A stretch of DNA of 42,426 nt. Source: an uncultured Bacillota bacterium. GTDB lineage: Bacteria > Bacillota > Limnochordia > Limnochordales > ZCTH02-B6. The position numbers and the translations under genes were made by a program. The DNA is taken from contig CALFSR010000149.1 in NCBI GenBank assembly GCA_937916565.1, forward strand, positions 1-42,426, in the 5' to 3' direction. The notes under the pieces are model-generated. The model made no database searches, had not been told where the DNA came from, and saw only the letters and a program-made list of their open reading frames with translations. Below, in pieces: positions 14,850 to 22,962 of this stretch (positions are counted from its first letter, which is position 1; the number at the start of each line of letters is the position of its first letter).

Positions 14850-16064
14850 TTATTCGTAACTGAGGGCCTGGACCGGGTCAAGCCGCGCCGCCTTGGCCGC
14901 GGGGTAGATGCCAAAAAACAGCCCGACCGCCGTCGAGAAGCCCATGGCCACCGCCACCGACTCGGCACTGATGATGCCCGGCCAGCCGCCATAATAGCCG
15001 ATTATCTGCGCTCCAACCCAGCCGACGCCCACGCCGATGGCGCCGCCCAGAGCGGCCAGCGTCACGGCCTCGGTGAGAAACTGGAACAGGATGACCCGCC
15101 GTTTGGCGCCCAGCGCCTTGCGGATTCCGATTTCGCGGGTGCGCTCGGTAACCGAGATGAGCATGATGTTCATAATGCCAATCCCACCGACCAGCAGCGC
15201 GATGCTGGCGATGCCGCCGAGCATGATGGAGAGCGTCTGGGTGATGGAGGACATTGTTTCCAAGAGCTGATCCTGGCTCGCCACCCGGAACCGCCGGGAA
15301 TCGCCCAGGCGGCGGGTCAGGAAAAACTGCACTTGGTCCACCGCCTCGCTGGCCCGCTCCGATGAACTTGCCTGGGCGGCGAAATACGACACGGTGCGCG
15401 TCTTGGCGATGCGCTCCATCATCGTGGTGACGGGGAGGTACAGCTGCATGTCGTAGTCGCCGCCCAGCGCCTGGCCCCGGGGCGCCATGACCCCCACCAC
15501 CCGCAGGATCTGCCGGCGGTTGCTGACGATGGCGATGATCTCCTGCCCCAGCGGGTCGGTGTCCTCAAACAGCTCGGTGGCGAGCTCGGAGCCAAGCACA
15601 GCGACCGCCTGCTCCTCGGACACGTCCCACTCGGTGATAAACCGCCCCCGAGCCACCTCATAGTTCATCACCGTCACGAAAGGCGGCGTCACGCCCACGA
15701 GGTTGGCCTGCACATTGACGCCGCCGGCGACCAGGAGGGCCCGCCCCGTTACGATGGGTACGACGTTCATGACGTCAGGCAGCAGCTCCTCCATCTCTTG
15801 CGCCATGGAAACGGTGAAGACGCTGCGTACTTCCTCTTGCACCCGGCCGGCGCTCCCCCGGGGAACCGCCGGGTTAATCGTGATCAAATTCGAGCCGAGT
15901 TGCGAGATGTTGGCCATCACCAACTGCTGGCCGCCGGTGCCGATGGAGACGACGCTGACGACGGCGCCGACGCCGATGATGATGCCGAGCATGGACAAGA
16001 TGGAGCGCAGCGTATTGGCCCGCAGGCTGTGAAGGGCGGTCCGCAAGGTGTCCAGGATGCTCAC
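14850..16064 (-). CDS. MacB-type ABC transporter permease
   Basis: A 404-residue permease with MacB/FtsX topology: TM1 near 20-40 (TLRSILSMLGIIIGVGAVVSVVSIG), a large periplasmic MacB_PCD-like domain (about 45-280), then three TMs (SIMLGGIASIALLVGGIGIMNIML, a segment after VILFQFLTEAV, and a C-terminal GFSTAVGLFFGIYPAAKAARLDPVQAL). VTERTREIGIRKALGAKRRVILFQFL is the cytoplasmic coupling motif of this family. It drives mechanotransmission across the envelope rather than transport through the membrane. GTG start overlaps the ATPase stop (GTGA) with GGAGGTG upstream. Confidence 0.93.
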   Translation of the reverse strand: MSILDTLRTALHSLRANTLRSILSMLGIIIGVGAVVSVVSIGTGGQQLVMANISQLGSNLITINPAVPRGSAGRVQEEVRSVFTVSMAQEMEELLPDVMNVVPIVTGRALLVAGGVNVQANLVGVTPPFVTVMNYEVARGRFITEWDVSEEQAVAVLGSELATELFEDTDPLGQEIIAIVSNRRQILRVVGVMAPRGQALGGDYDMQLYLPVTTMMERIAKTRTVSYFAAQASSSERASEAVDQVQFFLTRRLGDSRRFRVASQDQLLETMSSITQTLSIMLGGIASIALLVGGIGIMNIMLISVTERTREIGIRKALGAKRRVILFQFLTEAVTLAALGGAIGVGVGWVGAQIIGYYGGWPGIISAESVAVAMGFSTAVGLFFGIYPAAKAARLDPVQALSYE

Positions 16065-16771
16065 GTACGGGCCACCTCCTTGGCCCTCTCCACGGGCTCG
16101 TCGCGAGAGATGAGGCCGTCCCGGATGTGGATGATGCGCCGGGTGCGGGCCGCCACCTCAGGGTCGTGGGTCACGATGACGATGGTGTGGCCTTCCTCGT
16201 GTAGCCGCTCCAGCAGTTGCATGATTTCGTCGCCGGTCTTGGTGTCCAAGGCACCCGTAGGTTCATCGGCCAAGATGACCGCCGGCTCATTGGCGAGCGC
16301 CCGTGCGATCGCGACCCGCTGCTTTTGGCCGCCCGACAGCTCGTTGGGCCTGTGGTCCACCCGTTCGCCCAGCCCGACGGCCTCCAGCATGGCCAGTGCC
16401 CGCTTGCGCCGCTCCTTGCGGCCGAGCCCCGCGTACACCAGCGGCAGTTCCACGTTCTCCACCGCGGTGAGCCGGGGCAAAAGGTTAAACTGCTGGAACA
16501 CGAACCCGATCTTTTTGTTGCGAATCTCCGCCAGCCGGTCGTCCCGCACCTTGGTGACGTCCACGCCGTCGAGCTCCACCGTGCCCGACGTCGGCCGGTC
16601 GAGGCAGCCCATGATCTGCATGAGGGTCGACTTGCCCGAGCCGGAGGGGCCCATGATGGCCACCATCTCGCCCTGGTCGATGGTGAAGCTGACGCCCCGC
16701 AGGGCGTGCACTTGCACCGCCCCCATGTCGTACACCTTGGTAACGTTGTGGGCCGCGAACATGACCGGCAT
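16061..16771 (-). CDS. MacB/LolD-type ABC transporter ATP-binding protein
   Basis: The 236-residue ATPase that powers the adjacent permease. Walker A GPSGSGKST is at 41-49, Q-loop FQQFNLLPRLT, signature LSGGQKQRVAIARAL, Walker B VILADEPTGALDTKTG, and switch VTHDPEVAARTRRIIHIRDG. The wording is typical of the LolD/MacB/YknY subfamily. ATG at 16771 after AGGAGGG; a longer frame upstream overlaps the MacA gene and is spurious. MacB is here split into separate ATPase and permease genes, as usual in Bacillota (YknYZ). Confidence 0.96.
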   Translation of the reverse strand: MPVMFAAHNVTKVYDMGAVQVHALRGVSFTIDQGEMVAIMGPSGSGKSTLMQIMGCLDRPTSGTVELDGVDVTKVRDDRLAEIRNKKIGFVFQQFNLLPRLTAVENVELPLVYAGLGRKERRKRALAMLEAVGLGERVDHRPNELSGGQKQRVAIARALANEPAVILADEPTGALDTKTGDEIMQLLERLHEEGHTIVIVTHDPEVAARTRRIIHIRDGLISRDEPVERAKEVART

Positions 16772-16782
16772 GGCGGACCCTC

Positions 16783-17865
16783 CTATCGGCCGGGGAACGA
16801 CGGCAGCCGTACGGGGATTCCGCCGAACGACTGGGTGATCGTGGCCCCGCTGCGGCCGGCGGCTGGGGCGGCGGCCGCGCCGCCGCGGTAGTTGAGGGCG
16901 ACGATCTGGTCCCCGATATCGAGCCCCGAGCGCACCTCCACCCAGACGCCGTCCGACAGGCCGGTCTCGACCGGCACGATTTCGGTGGTGCCGTCGTCTA
17001 GCACCCGCGTCACCGTGCGCATGTCGCCCTCTTGCCAAATGGCCTCCACGGGCACCACGGGCACGCCCCGGGCAGCGGCGACGGTGATGGCGACAGTGGC
17101 CGTGTAGCCGGGCCGCAGGAACGGGTCGGTTTCCAGGAACTGTACCGTCACGGGAACCGTCACGACGCTTCCCTGAACGTTGGCCACAGGACTGACCTCC
17201 CGCACGACGCCTTGCCGCACCCGGCTGGCATCGGCATCCAGCCGGATCGTGGCCGGCTGCCCGACCTCGACTTGGGCGATGTCCAGCTCGTCCACGGAAA
17301 CCTGCACCTCAAACACGCTGTCGTCCATGAGCTGCACGATGACTTCATTGGTGCCGATCGACTGCCCCGGTTCCACGTTGACGGCGGTGATGACACCCGC
17401 GAAAGGAGCCCGCAGGTACGTCTGCTCCAGCGCCTCTTGCGCGAGCTGCATGTCGATCTCCCGCTCACGGATCGTGTTGGGCGCCGCGTCGATGCGCGCG
17501 ATCTCGTACGCGTTGCGGGCCTGAAAGAAGGCGAGCTCCTGCTGGCGGTTGTCCAGGACAGCCAGAATGTCGCCGGCCTTCACCCGGTCGCCCGTGGAAA
17601 CCCGGACTTCCTGCACCCGCCCGCTGATCCCGAACCGCAAGTCCACAAGGCGCGCCGGCTGCACGTTGCCCGTAGCGGTAATGGTGCGCTGGATGTTGCC
17701 TTGCCGGACCGTGAACGTGGACACCCGGGCCGGCCCAGGTTCAGGGGGACGCCCGCCGGCCAGCCGGCTAGCTACCTGATCGCCAAACAGGACGAAAACG
17801 GCCCCGCCCACGATCAGAACGGCCGCCACGACCCACAGCCACTTTCTCCGCCGCACCTCAATCAC
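16783..17865 (-). CDS. MacA/HlyD-family periplasmic adaptor (RND/ABC membrane-fusion protein)
   Basis: Bridges the inner-membrane ABC transporter and a TolC channel. The 360-residue protein has an N-terminal membrane anchor (about 9-28) and a lipoyl/barrel-sandwich domain split by a short helical hairpin (GRVQEVRVSTGDRVKAGDILAVLD, then APFAGVITAVNVEPGQSIG). A beta-barrel (VQVSVDELDIAQVEVGQPATIRLD) and a membrane-proximal domain follow. The hairpin is only about 45 residues, shorter than in E. coli MacA. GTG 17865 overlaps the TolC stop; GTG 17856 with GGGGAG is an equally good start. Confidence 0.92.
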   Translation of the reverse strand: MIEVRRRKWLWVVAAVLIVGGAVFVLFGDQVASRLAGGRPPEPGPARVSTFTVRQGNIQRTITATGNVQPARLVDLRFGISGRVQEVRVSTGDRVKAGDILAVLDNRQQELAFFQARNAYEIARIDAAPNTIREREIDMQLAQEALEQTYLRAPFAGVITAVNVEPGQSIGTNEVIVQLMDDSVFEVQVSVDELDIAQVEVGQPATIRLDADASRVRQGVVREVSPVANVQGSVVTVPVTVQFLETDPFLRPGYTATVAITVAAARGVPVVPVEAIWQEGDMRTVTRVLDDGTTEIVPVETGLSDGVWVEVRSGLDIGDQIVALNYRGGAAAAPAAGRSGATITQSFGGIPVRLPSFPGR

Positions 17866-19375
17866 TCCCCGCCTTTAGCGCGTCCCAGTCCACCGCACCT
17901 TGCAAGATCTGGAGCTCGACCCAGCGGGATTGATAGGTCCACACCGCCTCGCGCCAGGCGATTTCCGCCCGCTCCCGGGCCCGCCGGGCGCTGGCGACGG
18001 CATCCTCCGTCGCGGCCGGAACGGGCAGGGCCAGCTGCCGCTCCAAGGCCGCGAGCTCAAGCTCAGCCCGCATCACATCCAGCTGCGCCATCTCCACCTG
18101 CCGGCGGGCATCCTCAAGCTGGAAGGCAAGTTCCTCCACGTTGGTCCGGACCTGCTCAATCGCCGCCGCCAGGGCTTCTTCGGCCCGGGCCACGGCTTCT
18201 TCCCGGTTCACGATGCCTAGCTTCCGCTGGCCGCCGTCAAACAGCGGGTAGCTGACCTGGAAGTTTATGCGCCACCCGATCTGATCCTGGCCTTGACCTT
18301 GGGACGTCGTGTTGCTGTAGCTCACTTGGAGACTCGTGTCGAGGCCCGCCCGCTCCCGCTCGGCCTGGAGCTGCAGGCGGGCGGTCTCTAGCGCTTGCGC
18401 CCGCTCCCACACGTCCGCGCTGTAGCGGACGGCCCGCTCCGCGCTCTCCGCGCGGGACGGCGCGGGCGGCATACCGGTCCAATCCCACACGCTCTCGAAC
18501 CGGTACGGTTCGCCGGAACCCGCAAGCCCCAACAGCCGCAGCAGTTGTTGCTCACGGGTATGGTAGTTGCGCTCGGCGACGGCCAGCTCCTGTTCCGCCC
18601 GCAAGCGCTCAAGCTCCGCCGTCACCACTTGCGCCTCCGTAGCCATCCCGGCCGCGGCCTGCGCCTGGACAATCTCCCAGCGGCGCAGCGCGTCGGCCAA
18701 ACCTTCCTGGGCGAGGCGCCAGCGGACCGCGGCGACCTCTCGGTCCCGGAGGGCCGAAAGCACCTGCATCCTCGCCTGCGCCCGGGTCGCCTCAAGACGC
18801 CTCTCTGCCGCCTCCAGAGCGAGCCGTGCTTCCCGAAGGGCCAGGGCGTCCGAATCCAGCTCTGCGCTGCGCCCCAGCGGATAGCTCAGACTCAGTGTCG
18901 CCTGGAGCGGCGAATTCGCCCCATCCGCTATCCGCGTCAAGTCTCGCGCCGTCACCGTGGCGCTCAGTTGAACGCCGGCGGGCAGTTTCAGCCCGCTGCT
19001 CACCGCCAGACTCGGGTTGACGCCCTGGGCCGACCCGTTTTGGTCAATCCGGATGCCAAGCCCCTCCGACCGCAGCGTCACGCTGGGAGCGTAGGCCGCT
19101 TCCCGCTGCTGCAGCGTTCGCTCAAGCGCCGCGAGTTCTCGCAGAGCGTCCCGCATGGAAGGGTGCTGGGTCTCGGCCAGCTCCCAAATTTCGTCGAGGG
19201 ACAGAAACCGGATGAGCGTCCCGGCGTCATCCGGTGACGTTTGCCCAACGCCGTCGCTGCCCGCTGCAAGGGCCGCCGGGCCGCCGAGCACCCCTGCCAT
19301 GCCAAGGCTAATGCAGAGGCATAGGCAGAGACGGAGCCTGCGTCCCCGGGCGGCCGGCGCACGCCAAAGGCCCAT
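17858..19375 (-). CDS. TolC-family outer-membrane efflux protein (second of two)
   Basis: A 505-residue outer-membrane factor. A signal peptide with an arginine-rich start (GRRLRLCLCLCISLGMAGVLGGPAALA) is followed by two OEP repeats of long alanine/glutamate-rich coiled helices: LDEIWELAETQHPSMRDALRELAALERTLQQREA near 60, and the second repeat after residue 300. NFQVSYPLFDGGQRK is the strand-turn segment typical of TolC proteins. ATG at 19375 overlaps the preceding TolC stop as TGATG. It is directly upstream of macA, so it should provide the exit channel. It differs clearly from the first TolC gene, so the tandem is not a recent duplication. Confidence 0.9.
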   Translation of the reverse strand: MGLWRAPAARGRRLRLCLCLCISLGMAGVLGGPAALAAGSDGVGQTSPDDAGTLIRFLSLDEIWELAETQHPSMRDALRELAALERTLQQREAAYAPSVTLRSEGLGIRIDQNGSAQGVNPSLAVSSGLKLPAGVQLSATVTARDLTRIADGANSPLQATLSLSYPLGRSAELDSDALALREARLALEAAERRLEATRAQARMQVLSALRDREVAAVRWRLAQEGLADALRRWEIVQAQAAAGMATEAQVVTAELERLRAEQELAVAERNYHTREQQLLRLLGLAGSGEPYRFESVWDWTGMPPAPSRAESAERAVRYSADVWERAQALETARLQLQAERERAGLDTSLQVSYSNTTSQGQGQDQIGWRINFQVSYPLFDGGQRKLGIVNREEAVARAEEALAAAIEQVRTNVEELAFQLEDARRQVEMAQLDVMRAELELAALERQLALPVPAATEDAVASARRARERAEIAWREAVWTYQSRWVELQILQGAVDWDALKAGSD

Positions 19376-20502
19376 CACTCAGCTGGGTCCTCCCCCAAGT
19401 CCAGCGGGTGGCCGATCAAGCTCAGCAAGTCAAGGCGCGACCGGATGTAGTTGTAAATCGCATCGTGGTAACTTTGCACCGCCGAGAGGAGATCAAGCTC
19501 CGCCCGGGCCCAGTCGAGGTCGGTGGTCAGGCCCGCCTCATGGCGCCGGCGGGCCGTGTCGTGGGCCGCCACCGCCAGGTCGAAGTCGACTTTCGCCGTC
19601 TCCAGACGCCGCGCCGCGTCCGAGAGCGCGTGGTACGCCGTGCGGACGTTGTTCTCAAACGACCGCTGCGCCTGCTGGGCCTGCATCTCGGCGATCCGGT
19701 GCTCGTTTTCCGCCTTCTCAAGCTGCAGCGGCGCCGGGTCCTGCACCCGCAGGGCCTCGAGGTCCATCGCGGCGATGCGCAGGTTGGCCTGCCGCTCCCA
19801 CACGGTAAACGCGTTTTCCTGCGCGTAGGTCAGCGTCTCCTCAAAATCCCACTGCCACAATACCGGCTCCGGCTCGTCCACCAGCTCTACGTGGGCGTCC
19901 GCGTCCAGCCCGAGCCGCTGCAATAGCGATTGGCGCCTCGTTTCCACGTTGCGCTCCGCGCTGGCGAGGGTCAACTCCAAGCCCGCGACGCGATTTTCCT
20001 CCCGCAGCAGCTCCTGCGGGTGGCGCTCGCCGATCCTCACCATCTCCTGCACGACCGCGAGCTCTTGCCGCGCCAGCTCCAGGTTGCGGCGGGCGATCTC
20101 GAGCTGCCGCAAGGCCTGCTTGAGATCAAGGTAATCCCGGGTGACGTTGATCACCAGGCTGCGGCGGGCGCTGCGGTAATCATTTTCCGCCCGGCGCTCC
20201 TGGATTTCCTGGCGGAGCCGCTCGTAGGGGCTCACCGGTCCGCTGGCCTGCGCGATGCGCCGGTCGATGCGGGCGTTTTCCCACTGTAGGCGGGCAATGG
20301 CGTGCTCCAGGTCATAATCAAAGGCCATCTCCACGGCTTGCTCCAAGGTGAGACGGAGAACGTCGCCGGCCTGCGCCTGGGCCAGAACAACGTCCGCTGG
20401 GGCCGCCACTGAAAGGAAACCGAGCGCGGCCGCCACCAGCACCGGAAGGATGAGGCAACGGTCCCAGGCGCGCTGCGCCCGGGCAGGCACTGCAGGGGAC
20501 AT
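19375..20502 (-). CDS. TolC-family outer-membrane efflux protein (first of two)
   Basis: A 375-residue OEP-family protein and first gene of the efflux operon. A signal peptide (about 1-42) precedes helical repeats beginning LRLTLEQAVEMAFDYDLEHAIARLQWENARIDRRIAQA, the classical OEP opening. LVINVTRDYLDLKQALRQLEIARRNLELARQELAVVQ and YHALSDAARRLETAKVDFDLAVAAHDTARRRHEAGL correspond to the tunnel helices. It is shorter than its neighbour (505) and than E. coli TolC, with little room for long beta strands, so it might be a periplasmic or mixed-trimer partner. ATG with AGGAGCG upstream. Two consecutive OEP genes before one MacAB are unusual. Confidence 0.85.
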   Translation of the reverse strand: MSPAVPARAQRAWDRCLILPVLVAAALGFLSVAAPADVVLAQAQAGDVLRLTLEQAVEMAFDYDLEHAIARLQWENARIDRRIAQASGPVSPYERLRQEIQERRAENDYRSARRSLVINVTRDYLDLKQALRQLEIARRNLELARQELAVVQEMVRIGERHPQELLREENRVAGLELTLASAERNVETRRQSLLQRLGLDADAHVELVDEPEPVLWQWDFEETLTYAQENAFTVWERQANLRIAAMDLEALRVQDPAPLQLEKAENEHRIAEMQAQQAQRSFENNVRTAYHALSDAARRLETAKVDFDLAVAAHDTARRRHEAGLTTDLDWARAELDLLSAVQSYHDAIYNYIRSRLDLLSLIGHPLDLGEDPAE

Positions 20503-20548
20503 GGAACACGCTCCTCTCTTGCGTATGAAACCGCACGCACTGAGTATA

Positions 20549-20575
20549 GACGCACCGGACCGGTGCGGGGTTCAA
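20549..20575 (-). promoter_or_regulatory. ECF-type promoter of the TolC-TolC-MacA-MacB operon, with palindrome
   Basis: Minus strand: TTGAAC (20570-20575), 17 bases, CGTC (20549-20552). The same TTGAAC-N17-CGTC occurs before the ECF sigma gene at 22881-22907. The spacer contains a 15-bp palindrome GCACCGG-T-CCGGTGC (20552-20566), which could be a separate operator. A TATACT immediately follows. Confidence 0.6.
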
Positions 20576-20609
20576 CTTTTTCCTGGAAACGGATAGCCCG
20601 CCTCCGGTT

Positions 20610-21698
20610 TCAGTAGTTGGGGCGAAACTCCAGGTTGTTCAGAATGCGCTCGGCCTCCGCCTGGGTCACGTCGCCGACAACCAGGAACAGATAGCCTTCC
20701 CGGACGGCGCCCATGACAAGGACCTCCGCTCCCCTTCCGTCCGATACGCGGCTTACGCCCGCAAACGACGACGCCTCCCCATGCAAGACCTGGAAGAGCG
20801 ACAGGAGCTGCCTGCCGTCATGGAATCGCAGGTGCAGGGCAGGGCTGCCGTCGACTTCGGTGACGCCCCCGCTCAATAGCGTGTATCCCGGCGGCACGTA
20901 GCCGGGCACGGCCGGCGCGATGGCCGCCTCAGGCGCCAGGCCGTAGATGATGGCCCGCATGCTCCATGCGATGGGATCGTCTACGACCTCGGTCCCGGGC
21001 GGCGGAGCAAAAGAGAACGTATCGTCGGCGAGTTCCGGGTCAAAGTCCACATCGGAGCGGACGACGACGCCGACCAGTTCGCACCCGGGGCCGTAGTGCT
21101 CCTCTTTCCACGGGAAGTAAGTGTCCTCATCGATCCAGTAACGGCTGTACGCGTGGGGACGCCCGCCTTCTACCAAGTAAACGGGCCGCCCGCCGGGACC
21201 TTTCGCGCTGCCCCAAGTCCACAGTCCCGCCGTATGGATGGGCGCCGACCCCCGCCGGACGGGCAGCGACGGTTCGAGCAGTCCCCAGCCCGCGGTCCAT
21301 TCCTGCGTGTGCAGCACGTAGGGGACGCGCGAGTCGTAGAGCCACTGTTCGTCGCCGTTCCAGACCGCGACGCGCCGCCCGCCCTCATGCTCCTCCTCGA
21401 CCCGGAGCTCGGCCGGAGGCCGCCATGCGATCTCCCTGGCCACGGTCTCGGTCCCGTGGCGCCGGAACAGCATCTGCATCTCCTTATACGTAATGGCTCC
21501 TGCCCAGCGGGCCGTATTGGCCTCCCGCAGCAACCGCTGGGCCTGTTGCCACGGGGCGTCACCCGGGCCGCTCCAGCTCGCGGGCGGGCAGCTGTCCGCG
21601 GCGCCCGCGCTCGCGGCGAGCCCCAAGGCCACCAGCCCGATGACAAGTATCCCAGGCCCGAGCGCCCCGGTGCAAGACCGGAACATGCGCATCCTCAT
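20610..21698 (-). CDS. Secreted RseB/LolA-like protein of the ECF sigma operon
   Basis: A 362-residue exported protein. Residues 1-33 are a signal peptide ending ASAGAA. The mature part starts with a helix (WQQAQRLLREANTARWAGAITYKEMQMLF), then antiparallel strands (REIAWRPPAELRVEEEHEGGRRVAVWNGDEQWLYDSR) resembling the unclosed barrel of RseB/MucB and LolA. A C-terminal domain contains VPGYVPPGYTLLSGGVTEVDGSPALHLRF and ILNNLEF. Three ATGs (21698, 21692, 21686) compete for the start. In Proteobacteria RseB protects the anti-sigma factor and senses lipopolysaccharide and lipoproteins; placement after sigma and anti-sigma genes supports such a role here, by inference. Confidence 0.75.
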   Translation of the reverse strand: MRMRMFRSCTGALGPGILVIGLVALGLAASAGAADSCPPASWSGPGDAPWQQAQRLLREANTARWAGAITYKEMQMLFRRHGTETVAREIAWRPPAELRVEEEHEGGRRVAVWNGDEQWLYDSRVPYVLHTQEWTAGWGLLEPSLPVRRGSAPIHTAGLWTWGSAKGPGGRPVYLVEGGRPHAYSRYWIDEDTYFPWKEEHYGPGCELVGVVVRSDVDFDPELADDTFSFAPPPGTEVVDDPIAWSMRAIIYGLAPEAAIAPAVPGYVPPGYTLLSGGVTEVDGSPALHLRFHDGRQLLSLFQVLHGEASSFAGVSRVSDGRGAEVLVMGAVREGYLFLVVGDVTQAEAERILNNLEFRPNY

Positions 21699-21714
21699 CG
21701 TTGGTCGCCTAACC

Positions 21715-22179
21715 TCATGGCCGGTCGCCCGCGGGAGCCCAAGCCCAGTCCATCCAGGCGCCAGCGCCGGTTTCCAGCAGCGCAGCGTAAACGATGTGCT
21801 CCTGCACCGCCGCTTCCACCGCCGTGGCGGCAGCGACGGGCGTGCCGCGGTCCACAAAAGCCGATCCGGCCAGCCACAGGGCGGCGGCCAGCGCCGCGGC
21901 TGCTCCCCCGGCAACAGCCCCTTGCCAAAAGCGCACCCGGGGCCGCTGGCGGACCCGCTCGGCCTCACGAAACCGGACGTGCCCCACAATCGCATCGACG
22001 AGGCCCGGCGGCGCGGCCGGCCCAGGAACACTGGCCAGGATGGACCGCAGCGCCCGCAGCTCTGCCAGTTCCTCGCGGCACTTGGCGCACCGGACCAAAT
22101 GCCGCTTGACCTGCTCCCGGACGGCACAAGGCAGGCTATCGTCCATGTAGGCTGACAGGAGCTCCAACGAACAGCGCAA
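21715..22179 (-). CDS. Anti-sigma factor with zinc-binding ZAS domain
   Basis: A 154-residue single-pass membrane anti-sigma factor. The N-terminal ZAS/zf-HC2 motif is His27-x3-Cys31-x2-Cys34 in VKRHLVRCAKC. One transmembrane segment follows at about 87-109 (WQGAVAGGAAAALAAALWLAG), then a short extracytoplasmic tail. It should hold the upstream ECF factor at the membrane and release it when the tail is cut or altered. I chose the TTG at 22179 with GGGAGGGG upstream, placing the start 21 nt after the sigma stop; a longer frame overlapping the sigma gene is unlikely. Confidence 0.87.
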   Translation of the reverse strand: MRCSLELLSAYMDDSLPCAVREQVKRHLVRCAKCREELAELRALRSILASVPGPAAPPGLVDAIVGHVRFREAERVRQRPRVRFWQGAVAGGAAAALAAALWLAGSAFVDRGTPVAAATAVEAAVQEHIVYAALLETGAGAWMDWAWAPAGDRP

Positions 22180-22199
22180 ACGATACCCCTCCCGACGCG

Positions 22200-22853
22200 C
22201 TACGAGGCCGACGACGCCCCCGAGGCCGGGATGTCGCCCGCCCCCTCGAGGTACGGACGGAGTTCTTCCCGGAGCGCCCGGCGGGCGTAAAAAAGGCGCG
22301 ACTTGACCGTTCCCAGCGAGCACCGCAGGATATCCTTGATCTCCTCATACCGAAAGCCGTACATGTCATGCAGGACAAGCACTGCCCGGTGCTTGTCGCT
22401 CAGCCGGCCCAGCGCCTGCTGGAGCAGTTCCGCGAGCTCCCGTCGTTCGGCCCGCACCGCCGGGTCCATCGCGCCCAGGTCCCGCTGACCGTCAGGCACG
22501 CCCCAGGCCAGAGCCATGTCCTCCGCGCCGTTGGGCGCCCCCTCCAGGGACACGAAGCGGCTGCCTTGCCGGCGCACCCGGCGCAGGTGGTCCAGGCATA
22601 CGTTGGTCGTGATGCGGTACAGCCACGTCTTGAACTCGGCTTCGCTGCGGAAGGTATGGAGAGATCGGTACACCCGCAGGAACACTTCCTGTACCACGTC
22701 TTCAGCGGCATCAGGCCCCACCATGCGGCACGCGTAGCCGTAGACGTGGTTGGAATGCGTCTTGACCAGCGTTTCAAAGGCGCGCACGTCGCCCGTCAGG
22801 CAGCGGGCGATCAGTTCGTCGATGGGCATTGGGCCGGACTTGCGGGTGTTCAT
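22200..22853 (-). CDS. ECF RNA polymerase sigma factor (sigma-70 family, RpoE-like)
   Basis: A 217-residue group-4 sigma factor. Region 2 (DVRAFETLVKTHSNHVYGYACRMVGPDAAEDVVQEVFLRVYRSLHTFRSEAEFKTWLYRITTNVCLDHLRR) binds core and the -10 DNA. Region 4 (LGRLSDKHRAVLVLHDMYGFRYEEIKDILRCSLGTVKSRLFYARRALREEL) carries the -35 helix-turn-helix. ATG with AGAGGAGGGG upstream. It is followed by an anti-sigma factor and RseB-like gene. TTGAAC-N17-CGTC directly upstream, and again before the TolC/Mac operon, fits ECF autoregulation and control of efflux. Confidence 0.94.
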   Translation of the reverse strand: MNTRKSGPMPIDELIARCLTGDVRAFETLVKTHSNHVYGYACRMVGPDAAEDVVQEVFLRVYRSLHTFRSEAEFKTWLYRITTNVCLDHLRRVRRQGSRFVSLEGAPNGAEDMALAWGVPDGQRDLGAMDPAVRAERRELAELLQQALGRLSDKHRAVLVLHDMYGFRYEEIKDILRCSLGTVKSRLFYARRALREELRPYLEGAGDIPASGASSAS

Positions 22854-22880
22854 GCCGGCGCCCCTCCTCTATTGGCAATG

Positions 22881-22907
22881 GACGACACGCGGCCCCGCAA
22901 TGTTCAA
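22881..22907 (-). promoter_or_regulatory. ECF-type (autoregulatory) promoter of the sigma operon
   Basis: Minus strand: TTGAAC (22902-22907), 17 bases, CGTC (22881-22884). ECF promoters typically have an AAC-containing -35 and CGT(C/A) -10 at 16-17 bp. The predicted start near 22874 gives a leader of about 20 nt carrying the SD. Confidence 0.6.
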
Positions 22908-22953
22908 GGGTGGCGCCATCGCTCCCGGTGCAGGCGGGACTATTGCTTACCAA

Positions 22954-22962
22954 AGTATAGCA
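22954..22962 (-). promoter_or_regulatory. Extended -10 promoter candidate for the sigma operon
   Basis: TGCTATACT on the minus strand (22954-22962), an extended -10 with no good -35. It abuts the terminator hairpin of beta-barrel 2 and could give basal sigma-A transcription of the ECF gene, with a leader of about 95 nt. Confidence 0.4.

Noticed and set aside
20543..20575. MerR-type promoter reading (TTGAAC-N21-TATACT with central dyad)
   Set aside because: The 21-bp spacer is longer than the 19-20 bp usual for MerR; the CGTC match to the ECF gene promoter is a simpler explanation, though the dyad is kept as a finding.
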